Shown: in pieces, positions 24,241 to 35,959 of the stretch
Numbering within the stretch: the first letter of the stretch is position 1
Layout of the letters: every line of letters starts with the position of its first letter
NCBI GenBank assembly: GCA_030544215.1
Contig: JARZZO010000013.1
Location: forward strand, 1,665,001-1,729,000
Origin: Zantedeschia hybrid cultivar
Taxonomy: Eukaryota > Streptophyta > Magnoliopsida > Alismatales > Araceae
Direction of reading: 5' to 3'
DNA: 64,000 nt
Position numbers and translations under genes: made by a program
Notes under the pieces: model-generated
What the model was told of the DNA's origin: nothing
The model's database searches: none
The model's input: only the letters and a program-made list of their open reading frames with translations

Positions 24241-24756
24241 GTTGCCGTTGTGGCTGCTGTTGTGGTTGCTGGTTCGGCTGCTGAGACCACTGGTACTAAG
24301 GCTGCTGATACTGTGGGTTCGGCTGCTGCTGTCTGTAACCCTGTTGGTTTGGTTGTTGTGGCCGCTGGTACTATGGTTACTGATTCCTCACGAATTGGGG
24401 AGCATTGTTGTTCATACTACTAACCTGTTCATGGGAGAGCGTGCCCTCAGTGGTTGGACCTGTGCTAGGAGAATTTGGCACGGCAGGTTTCCGAGGTAGT
24501 TGCCGTTGTGGCTGCTGTTGTGGTTGCTGGTTCGGCTGCTGAGACCACTGGTACTAAGGCTGCTGATACTGTGGGTTCGGCTGCGGCTGTCTGTAACCCT
24601 GTTGGTTTGGTTGTTGTGGCCGCTGGTACTATGGTTACTGATTCCTCACGAATTGGGGAGCATTGTTGTTCATACTACTAACCTGTTCATGGGAGAGCGT
24701 GCCCTCAGTGGTTGGACCTGTGCTAGGAGAATTTGGCACGGCAGGTTTCCGAGGTG
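24241..24756. repeat. Tandem duplication, period 258 bp, in element A gag
   Basis: 24241-24498 is repeated almost perfectly at 24499-24756. The period is 86 codons and covers the Gln-rich linker after the capsid. Near identity suggests it is younger than the 603-bp duplication. Confidence 0.88.
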
Positions 24757-25649
24757 GAGGCCTACTAGGTTGGTGAGGATCAAAGATACTAGAGAACGTA
24801 GCATCCTTGAAAGCATTTTGGCAATACCGTGCTCTTTCATAGAGCTCTGCCATGCTGGTCAAGTTGTTCAGGGCGAGGACTAACTTAAACTGAGGTGTAG
24901 CATTGGAGATTAACATTTTTACTTGCTCTGACTCAGACAGATGATCTTTCACTTTTTCTGCCATGCCCCTCCATCTATCAGCAAAACTGACGAACTCCTC
25001 ATCGGGCTTCATTTTTTCTGCTATCAAATCAGTAATGGACAGAGAGGGGGCAACTCTATCTTGGTATCGTTGAATGAACTTTCGTGATACGATACCGTAG
25101 TCCTCTACTTCAGCAGGTTCTAAAGAAAAGAACCACTGGAGGGCTGGTCCCTCCAAAGATTTCCTGAACAAAAATGCCAACGACCTCTTGTCATTTTGCC
25201 AGAAAGATGACTCATACATAAACTCCTTCAAATGAGTGAAGGGGTTATTAGTACCGTTGTATTTTCAGTATACCGGCATCTCAGAAGGTGGCAAATGGAA
25301 CACAGGTAGACTTGGCAGGTTAATTTCAGGTGCAACTTTAACTCCCATCATCTTCTGAAGGTTGTTGAACTATTCGTCCGTACGCTCCATCTTTGCAATA
25401 AAGCTTGTGTTGTTGGATCAACCTGGGGAGGAGGGGGAGGTGGAGGTACATGATAGGCATGTTGCCTAGAGTATGTAGGGTATGGGGGACAATAGAGCTG
25501 AGGTCCGACAGAGCTTTCGCCATGCCCGAAGGCATTTTGGTAAGTAGGCGTCAGCGGCCTAACCGGTTGCCTCAAAGAAGAAAGTTGTGGCCCAGCTGGC
25601 CGAGAGGTTGAGACTTGATGGCCTTCCATGGCCTGGGGAATGAAGGAAG

Positions 25650-27232
25650 TGATGGATATAGGTGTCCTCTAAGCCAATCATAAGGCACCTATTTCAATCT
25701 GGTTCACTAATAAATGTCACTAAATTCATTATGTTGATTGGCATATTTATATTTGCGCATAATGAAGTCCATGAATATGTGCAATAGTCATCAGATTATG
25801 ATGAGATCATAATAATGAGACTGATGACTTATAAACACACATTCTCAATTGTTCCTAGTCGTAGGATGTTTGAGAAGGACATCAAACATCCGGTTAGACT
25901 AGTACAGGTTATTCCAGCTCATATGATGAGGGTGACTGATCTCGTTAGTTACTAGTGTGGAGACACAATGGTAAACCTGTAGGTGCTCATTGGAGAATGA
26001 GTTCACTGAACTGATCTGACATGAATCGCCGAATGGTAATTTACCTGACTGTCAATCGGCTTGATTCATCGTCACTGTGGCGTGGTTGATCCTTGGACTT
26101 GAGACACCAAAGACACCTTGTCGGTGGACTTCTGGACTTTGACCTTGACCTACGAATCCCTATCCACGGGATCTCTAATAGTCAAGGATCGGGTCCAGCG
26201 GAAGACCTTCGAAGGTGATTGTGTGTTCAATAAAGGATCGTTCGCTCTCAGGTAACTGGAGAGAGAATGCTCTAGAATAGATCCGCAAGAGTCTCTGGCC
26301 AGAGCAGAAACAATATCAAAGTGGTTTTCGGATATTGTACAGTGGAGTATGATTCAAGTGAGTTGACCATCTAGGGTTTGACAGTTGACCATACCCTAGG
26401 TTAACTCGAGAGCATTGTGCAAACGAAGGATTATAGCCACGCGGTAACTATGGACGGACAGGTTCCATGAGTGGGTTGCTGAACCCCATTACCTTCCAGG
26501 ATCATACGGTGTTGCTTGGCACCCAACTTGATCAGAAGTCCGACCGAATTTACATGCGATGATAATTCGGTTAAGTAATTAGTTAATATCTAGATATTAA
26601 TTAATTACAATAAGTCAATAACTAGTTATTGGACTTAACGGGCTGAAAACCGGACTGGTAAATGGGCCTAGAGGGTCACACGCAATAAGATTCTCAGTCG
26701 GTGGTACATAAGTGGGATTTATATTAACTCGGGGACTTTTGTGAAAAGTCGCGCCGACTTAATATATATACGCGCTGTTGAGAAACCCTGGGCCAAGCTC
26801 CAGGATTTCCCTTGCTGGCCGTCATCCCCCCTTTCTCTCTCCTTCTCTGGGCGTCCTGTTCGAGGTGCCAGAAACAGTTTCCGTCTCCGCCGCGTGTGAT
26901 TCCCGAAAGTCGGGAATTCCCGTCGGCGTGATTTCAGCAATCGTTGCGGCGACGGATCTTCAGCGAGCGAGCTGATACGGACGAGGGATCGAGGACGAAC
27001 CACCACGGAGGATCGCGTGGATACCGCTGGAGGTCGGACGCTTGTGCGGCTCGCGGCATCACCTCGACGGAACCGAAACGGAAACGGATTCGAATCCGCA
27101 TACGGTAATCGGATTACTTCTTGTAGTTTTCGATTTTAGTTTTTCGTTCCGAATCGGATCAGCGAGTATCGGGCGGGATTTATTTTGTTCGTCATTTCCG
27201 CTGCGTTCTTCGCGTCCCGTCGGATCCCAACA
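25650..27232 (+). mobile_element. Solo LTR, 1583 bp, inserted in element A gag
   Basis: The segment begins TGATGGATATAGG and ends CCCAACA and is flanked by perfect 5-bp repeats GGAAG (25645-25649 and 27233-27237). Element A gag continues on both sides. There is a TATA box at about 26761-26770 on the plus strand. No internal retrotransposon sequence is present, so it is a solo LTR left by recombination. The family is not recognised; a diverged copy in reverse lies near 55010-55400. Confidence 0.9.
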
Positions 27233-27681
27233 GGAAGTATGATGAGGAGGAGGCTGAGGAATGATAGGGGGAGCCGCAGGATTCGGCTCAACATACTACA
27301 TGGGCATATTCCCCTTCAAAATAGACTGGATTGCCTCGAACTGTCGAGGATCCAAACGGGAGGCAAGAACTCCCAAAGCGTTCACTAGATCCGAGGAATC
27401 GGAGGATGAGGGATCATTCGGGTTCATGCCCCCTCGAAAATAGGATTATGAATCGCATGTACATGTGGAGGAAGATCAAAATATTGATCATGTGCACAAG
27501 GAAGAGGGGTTTGTTGGTTTCCCTCGTATCGAACTGGACAAGAATGGGGATTACGGGGGGCATCAGCATCTCCCCCGCTTTCAAAGTGGTAATCAGACTC
27601 AAGAGGGGCATTAGCATCTCCCTCGTAGTTGACTAGGGCATCTGGAACCATGCTCAAATCCCTACCTGATCGAAGGAGCAT
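27233..27681 (-). pseudogene. Element A gag N-terminus
   Basis: This starts MLLRSGRDLSMVPDALVNYE at 27681, matching the gag start of element B (MLLRSGRDLSM). It is the 5' part of A's gag, separated from the rest by the solo LTR. The Met follows an AT-rich stretch, as in B. Confidence 0.85.
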
Positions 27682-28709
27682 AATATTAGATTTTTTTCAA
27701 AGATTTGCAGACAAGTTGCACAGAGATTAAACAAACAAGTGGATGTTTAACGTTATTTCAGGATTCCTTGTTGGATTATTTGGATTCAATTAATCACAAA
27801 TTCACTCAAAGGACAGGATCTTAGTTTCAGTTCAATTTCCACCGTTATACTCTACGGCTTTCTCTCACAACGTTATGAAAATCTAACTAGGACTTCGATT
27901 GGTACAACCAGCCCAATGAACAAGGAGGAATACCTTGATTTTGGGAACTTACGAAGGTCTTTAACGCCAACCACTCTAGTCTGATCGAGGGACCGACCCA
28001 ATCAAAGAGAGGTGAAGACGTCAAGAAAGGTGTTCCTAAGAGAAAAGGGGGGTGTTAGCCCCAGTGCGTATGACCTGTGGCCTGGATGGCCTATAATGCT
28101 TATTACGTAATGTGTAGTAGCAAGCAAATCAGAAATCTGAGAACTGAAGAAAAAAACAAGAAATTGCTTGAAACACGTCGTTGTTGGTCGACGCTATTCA
28201 AACAGAATCTTATTTTTCTCACAGAATCTCAGGCAGCAGACAACAGAGAATTTTGCCTGAAAAGCGCCTTGGTTGGACGACGCGGTATGAAACGCGTCGT
28301 TGCTCCTGAACGCTTTTCAAGTCACATAATCAACAATTAAGGAGGAATTTCTAGATCGATTCCTCCTCAAACAGACAGGATGAAAGCAGTAAATAATCGG
28401 CTCATACGATTCTTTTTATTTCAATTTTTTTAACAGGATGATTTATCATGTAAATAATAAAACATTCAATCAATCACACATACTTCTTATCACAAAATAG
28501 CTCTTCAATCAATCAAACGGGGAGGGCAAGATCTCGCCACAGGAGTGTGCACACGGTGCATGTAGGAATAACAATTAAATTAAAAAGTCACTGATCGGTG
28601 AGGGCGTGTCGAGAGACACATGTGGTGCACAGAGAGTGCCCGATTGATGAAAGCAAGAACAAAGATTAAGAGATGGCAAGACCAAGTCCCACCGTGATCG
28701 CCAAAAAGT
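27682..28709 (-). other. Element A leader with primer-binding site
   Basis: This untranslated leader is homologous to 15846-16924. Near the LTR, element-sense TGGCGATCACGGTGGGAC is the same primer site as in B and slightly closer to a tRNA-Arg complement. Palindromic GCGTC/GACGC modules occur near 28164 and 28258-28320. Confidence 0.75.
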
Positions 28710-30001
28710 TGTGAGTGCTCAAATTAGGTGTACGATTATCATGAAAATTATGTTGTTTATGTGACAAATAAACCTATTAAAACTAAGTGAATGTGATCGC
28801 CAGAAACTTTTAACTAAAAAGTACCAAAAGAAAAGATTGATCGCCTACCTGTTTTGGAATTGGGAGATGTTGAAGTTCTTAATTCCCCTCCTTCAGTTAG
28901 CTGAAGAAAAAGAGTCCTTTTGACTTTGTTCTTGCTTTGGCTGTTTATCAAACTTTGAGGATCATCTAGATTCCTTTTTCTTGTTGATTCTTTCTTCTAT
29001 ATCTCCTTTTGTATCTTTGAACCTTGCAAAAAGTAGAAAGAAAGAAAAATGGAACAATAAGAATTCAAATAGATGTAGTATCTATTCTAGTAGAAATTCT
29101 AATCATGCAACTAAACAAATGAACTCACTTGTTTGTGGTCTTTGTAAACCCCTTAAAACATAGATTGAAAAATAATGCTAGTGAGTGTGTGTTGCATGGA
29201 GTGATGTGATGAAAATGTGATACTAATGTGATGAAAATATGAAAAAGATGAAGAAATTAATTAAGAACTAAGTTTGATGGCCCCTGGAAAGCCTTGGTCT
29301 TTAAAGCTCTTGAATGGACGAAGAACGGATGAAGAAATAATGCAGACTTCGGGAAGTAGCAGCGCTTCGATCCTTCAACGTCTGGACATCTTCTTCTTGG
29401 ATTACTCAAAATTATCACTAATCTTTTAAGAATTATCACTAACCTTCACTAACTTTTTAATGACCAAGAGGTTGTGTATTTATAGACTTTACATCCGCGG
29501 TTACTTAAAGATTAATATGAAAGAATTTGAAGTTTATCCAACTAACAAACAGACAAACACAGATTAATTCATCATTATCTGTAATTATCTAAAACGTATC
29601 GCCCATGGGAGACGTCTTTCAAACTAATTAAGATAAGGATAAACATCCGGAAAAAGAGACAGAAACAGCTTAGGAGACCTAAATGGCATCGTGTCTGGCA
29701 GACGTCTTTTAGCTAATTAATTAATTAATTAAAATTCAAACTTAAATATCAAAATATGAATAAACTCTAAATGACGTCTATACATATCAACGTCTTTAAG
29801 AGTTTTTCATATTTGATTAAAATTTGAGTTAAAATCAATTTAATTAATTAACTTAAATTATGTATGTCTAACTTGATACTATTTAGATAATTAATCCGGA
29901 AAGATTAATAAAAATTAACTAATGATTAAATATCAGACCATTCTGAGACATTATTATATGATATAAAATTTATTCAAAATGATGTCAAAATTAGCGTGTC
30001 T
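28710..30001 (-). repeat. 5' LTR of element A (about 1292 bp)
   Basis: On the plus strand it begins TGTGAGTGCTC and runs to ...TTAGCGTGTC at 30000, where the terminal TACA of the family is replaced by TTATCC. The end appears trimmed or mutated. A TATA box lies near 29475-29486 (minus). Three palindromic modules with 88-90 bp spacing start at about 29589, 29679 and 29767. It is clearly diverged from the LTRs of B, consistent with greater age. Confidence 0.85.
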
Positions 30002-31165
30002 TATCCATAATTAAAATAAAAAGATAAGGACTTAATATTGATCCTTAATATAATCCAATAGTAACAGAGAACTCTGATATCTCTTTAATAATAGTCATCA
30101 TGCTCATAGAAACCCTCTCATACACATCTCTAATCACATGAATATATCATTTAGATATTTCTTTCTTCTCTAAAGTCCACCAAATTAGTTCTCTAGGTAC
30201 GTAATCATACACTTTCTTTAAATCAATAAAAATTATATATAAATCTTTTTTCATCTCTCTATATTTCTCCATCAATCGTCTCAGTAGGAAAATAACTTCC
30301 GTACTAGACCTACTAGGCGTGAACTCAAATTGATATTCTGACACATTAATAACACATCTAAGATGCTTCTCTACTACTCTCTCTATTAAAGTTTCATAAT
30401 ATGACTCATGAGTTTAATTTTACGATAATTATTATAATTTTGAATATCTCTTTTATTCTTAAGAAATAAAACCACAATACTTCTTGTACAGTCATTCGGC
30501 ATTCTCCTCTCTTTTAAAATCTTATTAAAAAATTTAGTAAGCCACTTAATACCTATACTACCTACAATTTTCCAAACTTTAATAGGTATCTCATCTAGTC
30601 CAAAGGTTTTACCTATTCTCATCCTTTTTAGAATATTTTCGACTTCTGAAGTTCTAATATGTCGAATATAATGATAATTAATTTGTCCACTAAATTCATT
30701 GGTCTCTTCATGAAGGTAACCTCTGAATTGATCCCTATTTAACAAATTTTCAAATAAGTACTCTATCTCTCCTTAATCTCGCCATCCTTCACTAGCACAG
30801 GACTATCCTCGCTCTCAATACATCTAATATAATTAAAATTTTTACTCATTTTATCTCTTAGTTTAGCAAGTTTATATATATCTTTTTTACTCTCTCAGAT
30901 TTTCAACTTATGATACAATTCCTAAAAAGTCTTTAACTTAACTATTTTCTTAGTATTTGTTTTATAATTTTGTAATCTTTGAAGGTTACATAATTTTTAC
31001 TCATTTGTCATGTTTTAAAACATTCTCTTTTATAATTAATAGACTTTTGGATTTCATTATCCACTACGAGATCTCTTTTCTAAAAACTCTTTTACCTTTA
31101 TATTTATCTAAGATTTCTTTTGCAACTTTATTTATACAAGTAGGCATTATATTCCTCTCTCTCAA
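30001..31165 (-). mobile_element. RTE-type LINE fragment (reverse transcriptase)
   Basis: Broken minus-strand frames match the plant RTE clade in order: INKVAKEIL, EIQKSINYKRECFK, KDIYKLAKLRDK, RCIESEDSPVLVKDGEIK, then MRIGKTFGLDEIPIKVWK, WLTKFFNKILKERRMP, KNKRDIQNYNNYRKIKLMSH, FIDLKKVYDYVPRELIWWTL and a degenerate ILSPYLF. The LINE stops exactly where the LTR of element A begins, so A probably inserted into it and the 3' part lies left of the window. Numerous stops and frameshifts show an old copy. Confidence 0.88.
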
Positions 31166-31269
31166 TTAGACGTCATCAGATCTGATCGGCATCATCAGAT
31201 CGTCAATTAGACGGCACAGGGCTATGCGACTAGACGGCATGGGAGACTCTGGCCATAAACTAACACTCC

Positions 31270-31274
31270 TCTCA

Positions 31275-31369
<95 letters not shown>

Positions 31370-31370
31370 T
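31270..31370. repeat. Composite (CT)n(AT)n(AG)n microsatellite
   Basis: About 19 bp of CT repeats lead into about 53 bp of alternating AT and then about 24 bp of AG repeats. The whole is one near-perfect palindrome of about 100 bp. Confidence 0.95.
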
Positions 31371-32479
31371 AATAAAAGGAAAATATAACAACTTCTTAAA
31401 AGTATTATGTACATTATTATAGGATGCCTAATAAATTTTTTGTAAGATTAAATAACAAATACCTTTGTTCAAGTTGAATTTAAATAAAATTTGCTTATCA
31501 AGAATTAGTTTTTAATAACTATAGGATTTTTTTTTATTTACATTATCTAAATTTTATAGTTAAAAATAATAAAAATAATTTTCTTCTTGTAATGATGGAT
31601 GAAAACCATCATGATTATTTAAGAGCAACCGCTTTAGCTATTGCTATTATTAAAGGAATATTTTTGTAATTAAAATAGAAAACATATAAAATAACTATGG
31701 CCTTCAACCGTCAGTATTTTTTTTTTCTATTGTTGCAACAAGGACAAGTTGTTGTTAGTGGCGACAACTACGTTCTATCACTGTTATAAGAAAAAATAGT
31801 TTTTTAAAGCAAATTGAAAAGAAATGTAGAGGTGATGATTTCAACCTCTGGTATTGTGATTTAGATTTCCAGTTGTAAGGACTGTTAATCCATCCCTACT
31901 CTTAGTAGCAATGACGTATGACAATCATTATTATTAAAAAAATATTTTTTAAAATTAAAAAATAAAAAATAAATAAGCGAGTGACTGTTACTTTTTGGGG
32001 AACCAACCAATAGTAATGGTTGGTGCTGTATTGGCTAACACCATTGCTATTATTCAAAAATATTTGAAAAACTAAAAACAAAAGATTAATAGAACAATGA
32101 CAGCTGACTCCAGTTGCTATTATCATTAATAGTGACTGCTGTAGTCTTTTTTTAATGAATTATAATGATTGTTGTAGTCGTCGCTTATTGAAAAATCATC
32201 AAAAAATAAGAAAAAATAACCTTTTTATGTAATAACAGAAATTCAACGCAGAAACTAGAGCAATCTCTATTTGTTATTAAATATAAATTAAAAATATACT
32301 TGAAAAATAATTTGCAACAGAACGGGTCTTGATTTTTTTTAGGGAGCTTTTACTTTTCAGGCCCCATAATATTTCAATATTCTTTATAAACTCGTGTAAT
32401 GTTCATATTTCCTTAAAATGTCCCATTACAATCTTTAAATCATATTTAAAAATCTCCCCAGAGTCAGAGGGGCTTTTAG
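31371..32479. other. AT-rich intergenic sequence
   Basis: No gene or recognised element is seen. Short imperfect repeats of 'ttgctattat' and 'gtagtc' type recur, without a clear boundary. Confidence 0.6.
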
Positions 32480-32484
32480 GGAGG

Positions 32485-33284
32485 TGATGAGGCAGAATCC
32501 GATTCGGCCCATTAAAACAAGCCCAAACCCAGTTCAGCCCAGCAGCAGCAATAGAAGGCCTTCAAGAAGGCTCCGGCCCATCAGCGGCCCAACAGCCTTC
32601 GACCCGTAAGCGGCACAGTAGCCCTCGGCCCAACAGGCTTCGGCCCATCAGCGGCCCAACCCCCTTCGGCCCAACAGCGGTGTTCGGCCCACTTCGGTGG
32701 AGGATTAGGCACTATGGCGGCTTACCAGTAAGCCCGGAACATAGTCCTATATCGGCTGTCACCGTTAACCATCCTCTATCCTTCGCTATAAATACACCGC
32801 TATTTATTGCCAAAGGTATGTCTCCGAGACCCTCAAGGACCATAGTCCAAATAGTATTAAAGCTACTCTTTGCCTTCTGAATCGAATCTTCTTCAGAAGC
32901 TAATTTAACCGTGGGAGGGGGTTCCTAAGGGCCGAAGCCCGGGACTCCTACTGCTCGGTTTCTTCTTCTTTCCCTCCTGCAGGGGCTCGGTTCGAATCTT
33001 CGCCGACCTCCCCGAGTCGGTTTCGACCGCCGACCTCGGATTTCTCCATCCGGTCTCGACACCGTGCGCCGGCTGCCCCTCCGTCCGAAGGAGTCTCTGC
33101 CCCGCCATCCGAAGGCAAGCCAACCTCAGACCGAGCCCCTCTCGGCCTCGGGTCCTCGACCGTGCCTCTGCGTCCATCGCCTTCCGGATCCCCGTCGGGC
33201 CTCTTGCACCGATCCGACCCAGCTCCGGATCCAAACTTCGGATTCCAGCTTTAGAATCCGGTCGTGATAGCTTCGGCTACAACA
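32485..33284 (+). mobile_element. Solo LTR, 800 bp
   Basis: It starts TGATGAGGCAG and ends CTACAACA, with perfect 5-bp flanks GGAGG (32480-32484 and 33285-33289). It contains a TATA box (CTATAAATACACC at about 32786) and is GC-rich with repeated 'cggcccaacagc' motifs in U3, unlike the surrounding DNA. No internal region is attached. The family is probably Ty3/gypsy by general appearance; this is inference. Confidence 0.85.
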
Positions 33285-33289
33285 GGAGG

Positions 33290-34430
33290 GTTGTGGGACA
33301 TTTAAAGAACATTCTAAATAATTGTAAAAACTAACAAAAGAATAAAAAATACAAAGAGATTTATATAAAGTATTCAAAGATTATAGAAACTAAAAAATAA
33401 AAATAAAAATTAAGTTGAAGGTGAGGTAATGGTTGTGTGGGGCTGCCTATCATATGTCGTAGAAGTCAAATCTTCTAATAACGATTTTAACAGTTAACAA
33501 ACGATTCTAATGACGACTACTCAATCTTCACGGTGGGTATTCTTTTAGGAATAAAACTTTCTGCACCATTTTTAATTTTTTAAAAAAATTATTTTTTTTT
33601 AATGTGGACTCTTATTCGATTTATATGTGTGCACAATTCGATCCTTGATCGGATGATCAAAAAAATTTGAACATTCAAAATGGAGCCCCGTTGCAGTAAA
33701 AATATTACTTTTTGCAGTTTATTGGGATTTTATTTATTTTTTTTACCTTTTTTTAGATCGTGTGGTCACGAACATGTAAATTAGATTAGGCCCCACCTTA
33801 AAAAAATTTCAACTTTTTTTAACTAAAAGTGCTAACAGCTGATGACGCATGCAGCAAGTTGTTCTCTTTTTTTTGTTGTTGTTGTTGTTGTGGCTACTAT
33901 TTTCATAGCCATCCATGTGTTTTGGTAAGTTTTCTTGCAGTTAATTTAACATAATTTATTTGGAAAATATGTGATTAAATTATAATTTTTAAAATTTGTG
34001 ATGAATTTAAATAGATTTTTAACGACCCTTGAATAAATATTCATGAAAGATGTATTTGGAAGACGAGAGGTGATTAAATCATAAATCTATTAAAGATTAT
34101 TTTAAGACGAGATTTTTTAGACTTCATTCTTTAAACTAGTGTGTCTTCACTCGCGAAAAACAAAGATAAATCATGCATTTCAACAAAAGTTAAATGAGAT
34201 TTTTTTAGACTTCATTTTTTAGATTAATTTACCAATCTCAATTAAGTGGTTACACACTGGAGTTGAGATGGATAATTTCGATCATAGGAATTAGTTGACA
34301 AGTTGGATACGAGATAGATCGCTTACTTTTTTTTCCTCTCTCAAAAGCTGACTAAAGGGAGCTTTTGAAAAGGAAATCTTGACTCTTATTTTTATGTTCT
34401 TAATTCTCCTTCTAACCTAAAAAGTTAGGA
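33290..34430. other. Intergenic sequence with a fold-back fragment
   Basis: No gene is seen. Around 33590-33800 there is a degenerate fold-back segment (arms near 'gcacaattcgatcc' and 'gatcgtgtggtc') related to the element at 34440-34765. Directly after it, 'gcagcaagttgttctctttt' at about 33850 recurs at about 34748, after the second fold-back. Confidence 0.5.
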
Positions 34431-34439
34431 TACTTTTTT

Positions 34440-34765
34440 TTTTTGAGAATAATTTGCTACATTGGCAGCCGGTGTTTTTAATTTAAAAAATCTTCCTTTT
34501 TTTTTTGAAATTTTTTTGGTCGGCCCCAACCCTTCTGCATGGTTGTATAGTCCAATTTTGGATCGAACGACTTAAAAAAAGATGAAAAATCGAAAATAAC
34601 CCCAAGTTGCCGATTTTTTATTTTTCATCGTTTTTAGATGGTCCGATCCGAAATCGGACTATACGGTCATGTAAAACACCATCGGGCTGACTAAAAATTT
34701 TTATTTTTATTTAAATTAAAAACGAATATTGGCTGCCGGGGTGCTGATGCAGCAAGTTGTTCTCT
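34440..34765. mobile_element. Fold-back / MITE-like element (about 325 bp)
   Basis: The two halves are imperfect inverted copies. Left arm motifs 'ggcagccgg', 'tatagtccaattttggatcg' and 'gatgaaaaatcg' pair with 'cgattttttatttttcatc', 'cgatccgaaatcggactata' and 'ggctgccgg'. The predicted transcript would fold into one long hairpin. No coding capacity is seen. Confidence 0.7.
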
Positions 34766-35160
34766 TTTCTTTTTTTTTTCTTTTTCATCATTTATTGGAA
34801 AGCTAAAACAAGATAAAACACGTGTTATTTTAGATTTTTGCTTGTTTTTGTGAAATGAAGAAAATCTTATCAACATGATTATGATTATGGCAAATCATTG
34901 CAACCCTATCACATGCACCAAAAGTAAATTGTTAGGAATGGGTGTTCTTGAGAAGTAAGGCATTTTCAAGTGGCACCGAACCTTCTTTACATGTAAGTGT
35001 GTATATATCTTTATCGTTGAGGTGACGGCAGTGGCGTGCATGCGTGGGATCAGGTTCGTGGGTCAGGTGGTTTTACGGAATCACTTTAACACATGAGATG
35101 ACACCAACCAAGTCATTTCATAGGATGAGTATGCATTTAATTGGGTTGAGACTCTCTAAC
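34766..35160. other. AT-rich intergenic sequence
   Basis: I see no gene or recognisable element here. Confidence 0.5.
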
Positions 35161-35164
35161 ATTT

Positions 35165-35460
35165 GTCCAACTCCCGTGGTTCAGCGGTGAGCCGGAGATA
35201 TTTTGCGTTTTCCGCTGGGGGAGTGCGTGCGTTCGAATCTTATTTTCACGCGAATTCAGCGTGAAATCCTCGTGCGATGGATGGACGGATACCTCGTCCA
35301 CCTGGACAAAAGAAATTGTCCGAGTTTTGCCTTCTCTTTCGGAGGAGTTTTCGCATTTGACGACTTTGAACTTTAGTCATCTCGTCAAGTACATGTTGGC
35401 CAGACCACTGGACTACCTTCCAAACAAAGACACTCTCAATATTTTCAGTGCCGTTTGAAA
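35165..35460 (+). mobile_element. Possible tRNA-derived SINE
   Basis: 'gtggttcagcggtgag' resembles a polymerase III A box and 'gcgttcgaatc', about 50 bp downstream, a B box, the head structure of plant SINEs. The tail is not clearly defined and no target duplication was found. Confidence 0.4.
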
Positions 35461-35959
35461 ATGACAAGTACACACTATATTTTATCCTAAATCAATTTTT
35501 AAGTTAGGGGAGAAGGAGATTTGGTAGTCAGTCATTGAAAGTGTGAAAGTCTGGTTTAGATGACAAGAGGAAAAAAAAAATAGACTTAGAATCTTGGTTA
35601 CTAAAATGTCCACACTTATTGCTTAACTTTCAAAGAAGTCATAAACATTTTAATGTATTTTTTATTTTCTAATAATTAGGATCACTTTTACTTTTCAAAA
35701 GTCACCTTATTTCAATTTTATAATTTCTTCTCTACTCTCACCCCTTTATTCCTATCCCTCTCTAGATGTTTATAACAATACTTTTCTACTTCGTGAGGAG
35801 ACTTTTTTTTTTCCGTTTTCTGTATCATTAAAACTTTCATAACGTCAAGTTTATCCCTCTTGTCTTATTCGTCTCATCGCAATAAAAGTGGTAACTTTTT
35901 TCAAGAAATTACAGCTTTATCATTCCATCTTTTATCTTACAAGTAAATTTTAGAAGTTA

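Larger units (their letters stand above)
20670..25649 (-). pseudogene. Element A gag (C-terminal part)-protease-G-patch region
   Basis: Capsid residues homologous to B are readable at 25231-24635 (KEFMYESSFWQNDKRS, IQRYQDR). The Gln-rich region is riddled with TAGs. The zinc knuckle (CYFHREPGHTIDTC), the protease and the G-patch (GGYQPGKGLGT) follow at 24177-22102. The protease active-site triplet reads NTG instead of DTG (CLVNTGVSINVLP), which should abolish catalysis. The unknown segment shared with B lies at 21430-20670. Two in-frame tandem duplications (603 bp and 258 bp) distinguish A from B. Confidence 0.85.
18249..30001 (-). mobile_element. Tat/Ogre-type Ty3/gypsy retrotransposon A, 5' three quarters
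   Basis: This is the older host element of the nest. Right to left it has a 5' LTR (about 30001-28710), leader with primer site, gag (27681-27233 and 25649-24240), pro with G-patch, the unknown segment and RT-RNase H. It continues at 3880-3017 with the integrase. It is closely related to B but decayed: many stops, two in-frame tandem duplications, a protease active-site change and three insertions of other elements. Its 3' LTR would lie left of the window. Confidence 0.9.

Noticed and set aside
35165..35260. Functional tRNA gene
   Set aside because: Only A- and B-box-like motifs are present; no cloverleaf can be formed from the flanking sequence, so a SINE head is more likely.
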